DNA of 64,000 bases from Coriobacteriaceae bacterium AF45-21 (lineage in GTDB: Bacteria > Actinomycetota > Coriobacteriia > Coriobacteriales > Coriobacteriaceae). Shown here one piece after another: positions 30,092-38,262 of this stretch. Position 1 is the first letter of the stretch, and every line of letters starts with the position of its first letter. Location of the stretch: contig JAQCYU010000001.1 of the NCBI GenBank assembly GCA_027682925.1, positions 1 to 64,000 on the forward strand. Reading direction: 5' to 3'. Position numbers and translations under genes: made by a program. The notes under the pieces were generated by a model. That model did not search any database and was not told the origin of the DNA. It saw only the letters and a program-made list of their open reading frames with translations.

Positions 30092-31348
30092 CTACTTGTA
30101 ATACGTCTTGAACAGCTTATAGTGACGCAGTTTGGTGTGCCACATGCGCAACCAGCGGTTAAAGACAAAGTCTCCCTTCATAAACGAGGGATCGGCGCCC
30201 TTGCCCTCCTTGGCAAGACGATGCACCTTCGCGCGCAGCTCGGGAGCCTTGACGTACTTGTCGACGACGCCCATGGGAACGACCATCCACAGCGCCTCGT
30301 CCTTCGCCGTCACAAACTCCGGCTCAAACGGGCGGTTATAGACGTACTCATCCACCACGTACTTGGCAACGTTAAAGCCGCTGTTGGTTACGTAGTAGTT
30401 GCTGCGGCCCTGACGGGTGTTAAAGTCAAAGAACTTAAACGAGCCATCGCGCTCGTCATACTTGACGTCAAAGTTGGAATAGCCCACAAAGTGAAGGTCC
30501 TCGAGCAGCTTGCGCACGCCACTCATAAGCTCATCATTGGGCTCGGTGATGATGCAGGCGTGATTACCGACGCCATGGGGCTGATGCTCCTCGAGCAGCA
30601 CGTGACCAAGGCACATCATGCGAACCTTGCCGTTGCGGTCAGAATAGCTGGTGAGCACGCGCATGTACTCGTCGTTGCCGGGCACGCGATCCTGCAAAAT
30701 CAGGTCATCGGTGTAGCCACTGGCATAGGAATCGCGGATAACCTGCTCCAGCTCGGCGCGGTCGGCAATCTCATAAGCCTTCTTCTGACCCTCGAACTCA
30801 TGCTGCCACCACATGATCCCGTCGGAAGGCTTCAGGATCATCGGGTAGGGAAAGTCGATCTGGTCGAGCACCTCGGCGGGAGCCTCACCCTGAGCGTTGA
30901 GCATCGCCATGGTAAAGGTAAACGCATGCGGATAGGGCACACCGTGCTTCTCGCACAGCTCGTAGAAGATCTCCTTCTTCTGGCACTGCTCAAGCATGCT
31001 ATAGGGCGCGTAAGGCGCAACGATGTTATCCGCCAGCTCGTTGGCATCCTTGGCCTGGGCCACCAGGGCAACATAGTTATCGCCGCAGCCCATCAGGACA
31101 ATCGTCTTTTCGGCATGTGCCCGAGCGATACCGTTGACGGCCTTAAGCATCACGGGCATGGTGTCGATATCCACATTAGGCGTGTAGTCGATAATCTGGC
31201 TGCGATACGCAGGGCCCGTCTGATACTTGCCAAAGACCAGGCTCTTGACCTGATACTCCTCGTAGAAGGCGCGCGCCACCGAATACGCGTTGATGTCGCC
31301 GCCGAGCAGCACGGGAATAAACTCGCGCTCTGTAAACTGCAATGCCAT
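30092..31348 (-). CDS. ATP-grasp ligase, possibly D-aspartate ligase for peptidoglycan bridges
   Basis: A 418-residue ATP-grasp enzyme. An N-terminal Rossmann-like part (FIPVLLGGDINAYSVARAF) is followed by the ATP-grasp core: YPMILKPSDGIMWWQHEFEG, DLILQDRVPGNDEYMRVLTS and the metal-binding end KFFDFNTRQGRSNYYVT. Family relatives ligate D-Asp to the lysine or ornithine side chain of peptidoglycan precursors. The adjacent aspartate racemase gene would supply D-Asp. The substrate is inferred from this pairing; carbamoyl-phosphate-like or other amino acid ligase roles remain possible. Confidence 0.8.
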   Translation of the reverse strand: MALQFTEREFIPVLLGGDINAYSVARAFYEEYQVKSLVFGKYQTGPAYRSQIIDYTPNVDIDTMPVMLKAVNGIARAHAEKTIVLMGCGDNYVALVAQAKDANELADNIVAPYAPYSMLEQCQKKEIFYELCEKHGVPYPHAFTFTMAMLNAQGEAPAEVLDQIDFPYPMILKPSDGIMWWQHEFEGQKKAYEIADRAELEQVIRDSYASGYTDDLILQDRVPGNDEYMRVLTSYSDRNGKVRMMCLGHVLLEEHQPHGVGNHACIITEPNDELMSGVRKLLEDLHFVGYSNFDVKYDERDGSFKFFDFNTRQGRSNYYVTNSGFNVAKYVVDEYVYNRPFEPEFVTAKDEALWMVVPMGVVDKYVKAPELRAKVHRLAKEGKGADPSFMKGDFVFNRWLRMWHTKLRHYKLFKTYYK

Positions 31349-31741
31349 GGAAACTTCCTATCATGAACTGCCCACACGACGGGCGGTCTTTGTGCAACTG
31401 ATTTATTCTAGCGTGCCGAGCCGCCGGCACCCAAAGCTCCACCGTATCTATGGCAATCGGCGTAATTATCCAGCATGAAGGCCAAGCTCACCGCGATGGG
31501 ACCTTGTAGTTGCAAAACCCCACGTGAGGGCAACTTTTACAGCCAAAACCCTCACAAACAGGGTGCCGTAACGTTAAAGTTGAACTCTATGGTTTCTCAA
31601 CAATTCACCATTCCCGCAGGTCAAGGCCAAAGCCTCAAGTTCAACTTGACCCTTTAGAACCTTTAAGGTTCAAGTTGAGGTCGAAAGCAGTAGTAGAATA
31701 CACCTCGACCAATAACCTACGATTGATTGCAGAGGGACTGG
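31349..31741. other. Gene-free leader region of the PcsB-like gene
   Basis: No credible gene. The right part is AT-richer and holds repeated AAGTTGAAC-type words. One inverted repeat (31641-31680, tcaacttga with tcaagttga) is placed about 60 bases before the start at 31742, which could be an operator or leader hairpin. I looked for a c-di-AMP (ydaO) riboswitch, known ahead of some wall hydrolases, and did not recognise one. Confidence 0.4.
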
Positions 31742-32875
31742 ATGCAGCATTCGAATCATCGCACCGCAGCGCTCATCGCGTCGAAGCCGGCTCGTATCAT
31801 CACGAGCGCCGCGCTCGCCGTCGCGCTGACGGCCACGCCGATGCTCTCCCCCGTCGCGGCTTATGCCGCCTCGCAGGCAACGCAGGATCAGCTTTCCGCC
31901 GCCCAGAAAAAAATCGAGGACGCTACGAGCGCCTACAACGACGCCCGTACCAAGCTCGAGGATCTGCAAAAGCAGATCGACTCCAATGAGGCGAACATCG
32001 ATAAGATTGAGGCCGAGCTACCCGAGCAGCAGGCCAAGGCAAGCTCCGCCATGCGCGATCTGTATAAGTACCAGAAGGGCACCAGCCCCATCGTGAGCTT
32101 CCTGGTGAACACGCAGAGCTTGGGTGACTTTATCACCACCTGCAAATACACCAACCAGATTACGAGCTCGAGCGTCGACGAGATCGAAGAGCTTAACAAG
32201 ATGCAGACCGAGCTCGAGCAGAACAAAACCGAGCTCGAGCAGGCCAAGTCTCAGCTCGAGGGCGAGCAAAAGAATGCCGAGGACGCGCTGGCCCAGGCAC
32301 AGCAGCTCCGCAGCGAGGCGCAAGCGAAGGCCGAACAGGAAAATGCCGCCGAACTGGCTAAGCTCGAGGCCGACAAAGCCGCTGCCGCCGAGAAGCTCTC
32401 GGGTACCGGCGTGAGCGGCAATAACTCCAACAGTCAGGCCACCAACTCCAACACTACCATCGACACCACGGTGAACAACTCCAACAGCGGCAATTCCGAT
32501 TACGACTCGTTCATTAACGAGTGGACGAGCCGCATCGACAACTACCTCGCCGGTTCCCCCATGGCAGGCCAGGGCTATAACTTTGCCGTCGCCGCCTGGA
32601 ACACCGGCGTCGATCCCCGTTGGTCCCCCGCCATCGCCTGCATCGAGAGCAGCAAAGGCCTCTATTGCGCCGGCTCCTATAACGCCTGGGGCTGGAGTGC
32701 CCGCGGCGGTGGTTGGCGTAGCTTTGGCAGCTGGAGCGAGGGTGTCTCCGCCCACGTTGCCTACCTGGGCGCCAACTATGGCTCCACGCTTACCCCGGCA
32801 GCCGCCAAGAAGTACTGCCCGCCCACGTGGCAGGACTGGTACAACAAGGTCGCCGGCCAGATGAACCGTATTTAA
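31742..32875 (+). CDS. PcsB-like secreted coiled-coil protein with lysozyme-like C-terminal domain
   Basis: Likely peptidoglycan hydrolase or cell-separation protein (377 residues). The signal peptide is IITSAALAVALTATPMLSPV with cleavage near AYAAS. Two long coiled-coil stretches follow (residues about 40-100 and 140-215), as in PcsB and FtsX-activated hydrolases. An Asn/Ser/Thr-rich linker leads to a C-terminal domain of about 110 residues. There WSPAIACIESSKG carries the Glu expected for a lysozyme or transglycosylase fold, followed by AWGWSARGGGWRSFGSWSEG. ATG 31742 follows AGAGGG. A related but decayed 3' end is found at 34480-34530. Confidence 0.82.
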   Translation: MQHSNHRTAALIASKPARIITSAALAVALTATPMLSPVAAYAASQATQDQLSAAQKKIEDATSAYNDARTKLEDLQKQIDSNEANIDKIEAELPEQQAKASSAMRDLYKYQKGTSPIVSFLVNTQSLGDFITTCKYTNQITSSSVDEIEELNKMQTELEQNKTELEQAKSQLEGEQKNAEDALAQAQQLRSEAQAKAEQENAAELAKLEADKAAAAEKLSGTGVSGNNSNSQATNSNTTIDTTVNNSNSGNSDYDSFINEWTSRIDNYLAGSPMAGQGYNFAVAAWNTGVDPRWSPAIACIESSKGLYCAGSYNAWGWSARGGGWRSFGSWSEGVSAHVAYLGANYGSTLTPAAAKKYCPPTWQDWYNKVAGQMNRI

Positions 32876-32885
32876 GTGCAACTGC

Positions 32886-32912
32886 AAAGGGGCCCCAAAC
32901 GGGACCCCTTTT
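32886..32912 (+). terminator. Terminator of the PcsB-like gene
   Basis: Stem aaaggggccc / gggacccctttt with a short loop and T-run, 10 bases after the stop. It is duplicated in altered form at 34533-34570. Confidence 0.85.
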
Positions 32913-33017
32913 CTTTGGCCTTGCTAGACCAGAATTGGCATGCAGGCATAAGTGAGTGTTGGAAAAGTCGCTTGAGACTGAAACCCCTTCCGAAGGCAAG
33001 GTGATCCCACCACAACG

Positions 33018-34283
33018 TTATGGAGCGAGTGTGTCAACGGGAACAACGATGATGCCATCGGGCGTTGTATGAACCGGCATGCCGAACCCAATGATGATGA
33101 GTTTTGCCACAGGCGGCTTCTCGCCACGCGCGACCAGCTTTCGCTCCAGCCGAAGCAGATTTGCAGATGCCTCGGGGATTTGAGGGCTTCCAAGCTTCAC
33201 CTCCACGGCAATCCAAGTTCCATCGCGCCTGTGGATAACTGCGTCAACCTCGAGATCGTCGGCATCGCGGTAATGGGACACCAACGAGTCACTTGCGGCG
33301 GCGTAAACCTTGAGGTCATGCAGGACGAGGGATTCGAAAAGCAACCCCAGTGTCTTCGGGTCAGATGCCAACGACTCCGGATTTGCTCCGAGCAGCGCAA
33401 CGGCAAGCGAAGGATCGGCGAGATGCCTCTTCGCCCCCTGCCGCAGCTTCACCGGAGACCTGAGCGCTGGATGCCAAGCGGGGATATCGTCGACGACATT
33501 GATTCGTCTCAGGGCGTCCATGTATCTGGAGACCGAGTTCTTCGAAACGCCGGTACCGATATCTTTGTCAATAGACTTTGAGCCAGCAAGCGTCGACTCA
33601 TTCCGCGCTAGCGATGCCAAAAGAGACCTGACCTTGACCGGATCGCGCTTAACGCCATCAGTTCTAGAAACATCCGATTCGCATACGTCATCAACATAGG
33701 CAGCGGCTATCTGCATGGCATCGTCAGTCGTTTTCCCCATCGCCTGAGGCCAACCGCCACGACACAGCAAATCGGCGATTCCGGCGATGCCGGAGATTGA
33801 CCCGACAGCCTGCTTGGCAGGGTAACCGGAAAGAAGCGTTCCGATCGAAACCGCGCCAGAAGAAACGCCAAGCTCGAACATCGTCATGGTGTCCATTCGC
33901 AACCTAGCTATTCGTCCAACGCCGCTATGCATCGGCTGCATCGAATCCCGAGGCGTTGCCGAACCCGTAAGAATAAACTGACCGGATTCTCCCCTCCTTG
34001 CATCGCACTCGAAACGCACGGCATCCCACAGCTTCGGCTCTTCCTGCCATTCATCGATGAGCCTGGGAGATCGCCCTGCTAATGCTTGCGCCGGATCGAT
34101 CCGTGCCAGCTGGAGAGCGGAAAAATTTCCAGCCGGATCGGAAAGAGACAAGGATGAATTAGCAAAACGACTAGCCGAAGTGGTCTTTCCGCACCACTTT
34201 GGACCCTGAATGAGGACCGCACCGAAGATATTGAGATTACGGCTGATTGCCTTATCGATGCATCTATCTACATACCTATCCAC
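33018..34283 (-). CDS. AAA+ ATPase with DUF4143/nuclease-like C-terminal domain
   Basis: A 421-residue ATP-binding protein of the widespread DUF4143 family. The Walker A segment is LIQGPKWCGKTTSA, a Walker B-like SPRLIDEWQEEP follows, and GQFILTGSATPRD is the sensor region. The C-terminal part has the PD-(D/E)XK-like EVDAVIHRRDGTWIAVEVK. The GTG at 34283 is chosen because AAGGAGG lies upstream. Its base composition is lower in GC than its neighbours. Four 23-bp repeats lie just upstream, and the block is flanked by two versions of the end of the PcsB-like gene, so it looks inserted. The cellular role of this family is unknown. Confidence 0.85.
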   Translation of the reverse strand: MDRYVDRCIDKAISRNLNIFGAVLIQGPKWCGKTTSASRFANSSLSLSDPAGNFSALQLARIDPAQALAGRSPRLIDEWQEEPKLWDAVRFECDARRGESGQFILTGSATPRDSMQPMHSGVGRIARLRMDTMTMFELGVSSGAVSIGTLLSGYPAKQAVGSISGIAGIADLLCRGGWPQAMGKTTDDAMQIAAAYVDDVCESDVSRTDGVKRDPVKVRSLLASLARNESTLAGSKSIDKDIGTGVSKNSVSRYMDALRRINVVDDIPAWHPALRSPVKLRQGAKRHLADPSLAVALLGANPESLASDPKTLGLLFESLVLHDLKVYAAASDSLVSHYRDADDLEVDAVIHRRDGTWIAVEVKLGSPQIPEASANLLRLERKLVARGEKPPVAKLIIIGFGMPVHTTPDGIIVVPVDTLAP

Positions 34284-34330
34284 ACAGCCTCCTTCTTGAC
34301 TTACCAATATTAGGTATTTTACCAGCTGCG

Positions 34331-34422
34331 TGGTGACGATTGACGGAAATTTGTGGTGAGGATTGACGGCGAATTATGGTGACAGTTGACGGAATTCTGT
34401 GGTGATAATTGACGTCGCTTCG
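34331..34422. repeat. Four 23-bp iterons upstream of the ATPase gene
   Basis: TGGTGA starts recur at 34331, 34354, 34377 and 34400, an exact 23-base period. The consensus is TGGTGAnnATTGACGGnnATT. Copies are imperfect and contiguous, with no spacers. The period is close to two helical turns, as expected for same-face protein binding. They lie 48-140 bases ahead of the reverse-strand ATPase start. Confidence 0.8.
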
Positions 34423-34473
34423 AAGCACGGAGCAATTTAACCGTCACAACACCTATGGCGATGGGCACTCGCC

Positions 34474-34570
34474 CCGCCCACGAGGCAGGACTGGTACAAC
34501 AAGGTTGAAACCAGATGAACCGCATTTAAGCGCTACTGCAAAGGGCCCCAATCGGGGCCCTTTGCAGTAG
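34474..34570 (+). pseudogene. Decayed 3' end of a PcsB-like gene with terminator
   Basis: The DNA ggcaggactggtacaacaag, followed by ccagatgaaccgcatttaa and a ctactgcaaagggcccc / ggggccctttgcagtag hairpin, matches the end of the intact gene at 32817-32912. A frameshift after TRQDWYNK breaks the reading. The perfect 17-bp hairpin also serves as terminator for the reverse-strand kinase gene that ends at 34583. Either a paralogue decayed here or an insertion duplicated the gene end. Confidence 0.65.
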
Positions 34571-34582
34571 CGGTACATTGCA

Positions 34583-35961
34583 TTAAGCGACTATGCCGGT
34601 TGCGTTGCCGACGGCAATAATCACGATCATGATGACGCACATAATTCCCAGCGCCTTAAGCCACAGCGTGACAAACTCACGGCCCCGATAACGATCAAGC
34701 ACGGGAAAGCGGCGCCGAAGCCTGCGGCGGTCGAGCATGCCAAACGAGATGAGCACCACCATGCCATCGACCATAAGAAAATACTCAAGGGCCAAAAACC
34801 ACGTTGGATAGCTGCGGTTGGCTCCCGTGGGCTGGAATACGGCAAAATGGCTTCCGACCAGTAGCAGCAAGGTTGCCGCATAGATCATGCCGTTCCATAT
34901 ACGCCCAATGGGTTCCGGGATCCGTGAAAGCAGGCTCTTGCGGCGAGGAGTCACCGAAGAGACTTCCTTGGGCCGCCGCCCGAAAGACGGCGCCATTTGC
35001 GGAGCAGCCTGCGCCATTGAAGGCGCCGTCGTGCTATTCGAGCCAGGCTCAGGCAGACACAGCCCGTATGCCGCGCGCGCAGCGTGTCCGAGCGCCTCGC
35101 ACTTGCAAAGCGCTTGGCCGGATCGAGCGCCATGGCCATGCAAATGACATCAGCCAGCGCCGCGGGGACGTCGCACGCCTCGCATTGCTCGCGCATATTC
35201 TGACCCGGCTTAGGGTCAGCCCCCGTCAGACAAAAGAACAGAAGCGCGCCGAGCGCATAGACATCGCTGCGCACGCTCGTCTGCCCAAAACCATATTGCT
35301 CGGGTGGCGCATAGGGTCGCGTTCCAAACTTAACCGTGTCGGCGTCGGCGCCATCGCGCCAAACGCGCGCGATTCCCAGGTCAATAATCACCAGCGACGA
35401 AAAGACCATGCCGGCATCGGCCGCATACCTCACGCCCGATACGATGATGTTCGAGGGTTTAAGGTCGCGGTGGATTACCGGTACACCCGGCTCCCCCGCA
35501 GCTGCAAAACCAGCATGCAGCTCGCCCACCGCTTCACACAGGACGGGATACAGCCCGCGGGCATAATCGGGCGTCGCCCCCAAGCGTCCCACTAACGCCT
35601 CGAGCGTCTCACCTTCGACATACTCCATCACCACGTCAAGCTCGTCGCCCACACGGTGGCAATCGACGATTCGGGGCAAGTGCTCAAAACGACGACCGGC
35701 GCGCTGGGCCGCAAACAGGCGCTCATATGCTCCGCCAATCTGCGCCGAAGCATCGATGCGCTTGCGGACAAAGGGACCGAGAGACCCGCCACCAGAGCCC
35801 TCAAAATAGACGAGTTCGGTCGTCTCGACATCCGAGAACTTGAGCACGCGCTCCACACGATAGCTGTCATCGCGGTCGAGCGACGCCAAATGATCGACAA
35901 GTGAAGCAGTCAACTCGTCATCGGAATATGTTGGGCTCTGAGTATCCATGGCGTCCATCAT
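34583..35961 (-). pseudogene. Ser/Thr protein kinase with C-terminal membrane segments (frameshifted as given)
   Basis: Hanks-type kinase. Catalytic elements are VIHRDLKPSNIIVSG (catalytic loop), SLVIIDLGIARVW (DLG in place of DFG), TVKFGTRPYAPPEQYGFG (activation loop) and SDVYALGALLFFCLTG. After DPAKRFASA a base is missing near 35098. The other frame continues EALGHAARAAYGLCLPEP and a Pro/Ser/Arg-rich stretch to hydrophobic segments MIYAATLLLLVGSHFAVF and the IMCVIMIVIIAVG end, giving 459 residues. The start is uncertain (ATG at 35961, 35958 or 35949). The preceding gene encodes a small HTH-like protein that may be its partner or substrate. Confidence 0.8.
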
Positions 35962-36048
35962 AACGCAGGGTGCGGACACCCCATGGTGTCCGCACCCCGT
36001 TCGTTTGCATGGTTGTTCTGGTGACACCGCCGGCTCAGCCATCGGCCA

Positions 36049-36471
36049 CTAACTCACCGTTTCCTCGCCAAAGCGATACAGCTCCTCGTTGACCTTTTGC
36101 AGACTGCAGCCGCGATCGATACAAAAGATGATAATCGCATCGCGACGGTCCTTACAGTTGAGGACGCTTACCCCGGCAGCTGTCAGAGCGCGGTTGGTCT
36201 CCTTGAGCGTCAACGCCATTGCAAAGGCAATCTGCAGCACCTTATTACGGCTTGGGTGGCGCGCGCCGGTAAAAATCTGATAACCAAAGGTCTCGTTGAG
36301 GTCGGCCATGCGCACCACGCGCGAGCGCACTAAGCCCTTTTCCTGCAGCAGCTGCTTAAGGTAGTCCGAAAGCGACGGGGCGACAAAGTCGTGTTCTTTG
36401 ATATAGCCATCGATGTTTGGCGCGTCGAGGAGTTCATTGAGCAACTCGTCCGTCAGCTTTTTATCGGGCAT
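36049..36471 (-). CDS. Small HTH-like protein next to the kinase
   Basis: A 140-residue protein without a named domain that I can assign firmly. It starts acidic (MPDKKLTDELLNELLDAPN). Its middle reads like a helix-turn-helix of the Cro/XRE type (LKQLLQEKGLVRSRVVRMAD, GARHPSRNKVLQIAFAMALT) and it ends with a helical part containing CIDRGCSLQKVNEELYRFG. It lies 87 bases before the kinase gene on the same strand. Such pairs suggest a phosphorylation-controlled regulator, but this is inference. Confidence 0.7.
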   Translation of the reverse strand: MPDKKLTDELLNELLDAPNIDGYIKEHDFVAPSLSDYLKQLLQEKGLVRSRVVRMADLNETFGYQIFTGARHPSRNKVLQIAFAMALTLKETNRALTAAGVSVLNCKDRRDAIIIFCIDRGCSLQKVNEELYRFGEETVS

Positions 36472-36510
36472 GCGACCTCACCTCCCATACGGCGCAACGG
36501 TAGCGACATG

Positions 36511-37053
36511 CTAGGCCAGCACCCAGCTTGCAGTGGCAGACTTATCAAACATGTTGGCAAAATACAGTGCCTTCTTGATATCGCCATCAAAGTAGATATT
36601 GCCCGCCACGGAGCCACCGGCGGCAAGGGTACCAGACTGCAGCTCATCGGAGCCCTCGCTGTAGTAACCCTGATTCTGTTGAGCGCCGTTGGCGTCCTCG
36701 CCCTTCCAGTCGTAAATATTGTAATCTGCGCCCTCATCGCCATTGTTGACGTACGTGACGTGAATACCCGTCATGGTCGAACCGTCAAAATTTGTGAGAC
36801 CGGGCTGGACGGAATCGACGACGACGGAAAGGCCAGCAGTCGTGGTCACCGTCGTGCCAACAGCCAGGTCAGTCGTAGGCTGCTCTTCCTTTTTCGGCTC
36901 CTCCTTCTTGTCGCCATCGCCAGCGTCCTCGGTGACGGTCGCCTTATCGCTACCGCAACCGACAAGAAGACTGGCAGTCCCCAAGGCAACAGTGGCGAAT
37001 GCGCCCAGTGCAGCGCGACGGCTCAGCAGCACTTCGTTTTCGAGCTTTTTCAT
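36511..37053 (-). CDS. Tat-type lipoprotein with DUF4352-like domain
   Basis: A 180-residue exported lipoprotein. The signal LSRRAALGAFATVALGTASL carries a twin-arginine pair, and the lipobox LLVGC sets Cys near residue 33. A charged linker (GDGDKKEEPKKEEQP) follows. The C-terminal beta-rich domain shows GLSVVVDSVQPGL and MTGIHVTYVNNGDEGADYNI, in the style of DUF4352 immunoglobulin-like domains. ATG 37053 has AAGGA upstream. It is co-directional with the HTH and kinase genes, whose signalling might relate to the cell surface. Confidence 0.8.
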   Translation of the reverse strand: MKKLENEVLLSRRAALGAFATVALGTASLLVGCGSDKATVTEDAGDGDKKEEPKKEEQPTTDLAVGTTVTTTAGLSVVVDSVQPGLTNFDGSTMTGIHVTYVNNGDEGADYNIYDWKGEDANGAQQNQGYYSEGSDELQSGTLAAGGSVAGNIYFDGDIKKALYFANMFDKSATASWVLA

Positions 37054-37258
37054 CACGCATCCTTCCTACGATCCGGCTACCGCGCCGGCACACAGCACAT
37101 CGTAGGAAGGATTAAACTTGAATTCATTAGCTGTGAGCTAAAGTTGCGGTAAACGGCCAATGCAGTTATCCGAATGCCGAGCAAACGCACTTTGCGCGAC
37201 CGTCTGCTGGCAGTGCATCAACCCACCGTGACGGATTCCCCGGTAAAGGCACTGATCA

Positions 37259-37546
37259 TCAACAGGCAAAGAACACCAGGTAGCTGACACTCAGCGGGTA
37301 CGCAATGATCAAGAAGGCGACCCATCCAACATTGGTCTTACCATCGGCACGACGTTGCTCGCGAGAACGGCACAGCCAGACCGTCACGCCAATGGCCACA
37401 ATCAGCAACACGAGTGCCGCTGCTGCCACCCCGGCAAGCGCAAACATCACGCCAATGCTCACAGCAATAAACGGAAGCAACAACAAGCCGCATCCACACC
37501 CACCGGGACTATAAACGGCAGATTGTCGGCGTCGCCCCATCGCCAC
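37259..37546 (-). CDS. Small membrane protein of unknown function
   Basis: A 95-residue protein. A basic and Gly/Cys-rich start (MGRRRQSAVYSPGGCGCG) precedes two closely spaced hydrophobic segments (LLLLPFIAVSIGVMFALAG and VAAAALVLLIVAIGVTVWL), then a basic loop CRSREQRRADGK and a last hydrophobic segment WVAFLIIAYPLSVSYLVFFAC. The internal ATG six bases later (37540) is an alternative start. I do not recognise the family. Confidence 0.6.
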   Translation of the reverse strand: MAMGRRRQSAVYSPGGCGCGLLLLPFIAVSIGVMFALAGVAAAALVLLIVAIGVTVWLCRSREQRRADGKTNVGWVAFLIIAYPLSVSYLVFFAC

Positions 37547-37565
37547 CCCCCATCATCTTTGAGCA

Positions 37566-37907
37566 CTACAGTGCGATGGCCTGCTGAACAGGAACGATCT
37601 TATCGAGTTCCGGTTCAATCCGCCTTTTCTCGGCCTCAAGATCAAACGCCACCTGAGCGCGCAGCCAATAACCATCCGTCAGGCCAAAATAACGGCAAAG
37701 ACGGAGGTCGGTGTCGGCCGTCACGCGACGTTTTCCCAAGACAATCTGCCCGATACGCTGAGCCGGAATCCCGGTCTCTTTCGCAAGGCGATATTGAGAA
37801 ATGCCCATGGGAACAAGAAACTCCTCTTTGAGAAGCTCACCAGGAGTCACCGGCGACAACAAATCGGCCGAAGTCTCATCACTTGTGATAATCGACGATT
37901 TCGACAT
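37566..37907 (-). CDS. higA: HigA-type antitoxin, XRE family
   Basis: A 113-residue antitoxin and autorepressor. The family start TPGELLKEEFLVPMGISQYR leads into the helix-turn-helix LAKETGIPAQRIGQIVLGKR, then ADTDLRLCRYFGLTDGYWL. ATG 37907 overlaps the 3' end of the toxin gene by 29 bases, the usual toxin-first higBA order. The C-terminal tail EPELDKIVPVQQAIAL is variable in the family. Confidence 0.9.
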   Translation of the reverse strand: MSKSSIITSDETSADLLSPVTPGELLKEEFLVPMGISQYRLAKETGIPAQRIGQIVLGKRRVTADTDLRLCRYFGLTDGYWLRAQVAFDLEAEKRRIEPELDKIVPVQQAIAL

Positions 37908-38160
37908 TCCAAGCCATCTCCTGTCTCCACTCAAAACAGACCCGATAGCGCTCGTTAACACGGATGCTATATTGACCGGCACGATCGCCCTTCAAAGCTT
38001 CCAGGCGGTTGCCCGGTGGAACGCGAAGATCATCAAGCGAAGCACAAACCTGCAGTTGGCGAATCTTCCTCAACGCAACACGCTCAAAGGGCACGAACCT
38101 CCTGACCCGCACACCCATGGCAAAGCGTTCGGTATCCTCATCTTTATACGATGCAATCAT
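37879..38160 (-). CDS. higB: HigB-type toxin, RelE/ParE superfamily
   Basis: A 93-residue ribosome-dependent mRNA interferase. KIRQLQVCASLDDLRVPPG, NRLEALKGDRAGQYSIRVNE and RYRVCFEW are the HigB core motifs. It is first in the two-gene toxin-antitoxin unit; the antitoxin should bind the AT-rich promoter region at 38161-38260. The N-terminus (SYKDEDTERFAMG) matches the family, so the ATG at 38160 is likely right. Confidence 0.92.
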   Translation of the reverse strand: MIASYKDEDTERFAMGVRVRRFVPFERVALRKIRQLQVCASLDDLRVPPGNRLEALKGDRAGQYSIRVNERYRVCFEWRQEMAWNVEIVDYHK

Positions 38161-38262
38161 AGTATCGCCTTACGTTAGTAACGTCAAACGTTTCTACAGA
38201 CTTACATCTCTATTATATCGTACGTTTGTTCGTGTTTTCTAGATCATATAGTCCTTCACGCC

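Noticed and set aside
31475..31657. 60-codon open frame upstream of the PcsB-like gene
   Set aside because: No ribosome binding site, no recognisable sequence, and it covers the AT-rich leader with inverted repeats.
31349..31741. c-di-AMP (ydaO) riboswitch ahead of the wall hydrolase
   Set aside because: I looked because such switches precede wall-hydrolase genes in actinobacteria, but the conserved blocks could not be found.
34331..34422. The 23-bp repeats as a CRISPR array
   Set aside because: Units are contiguous without spacers, are imperfect, and no cas genes are near.
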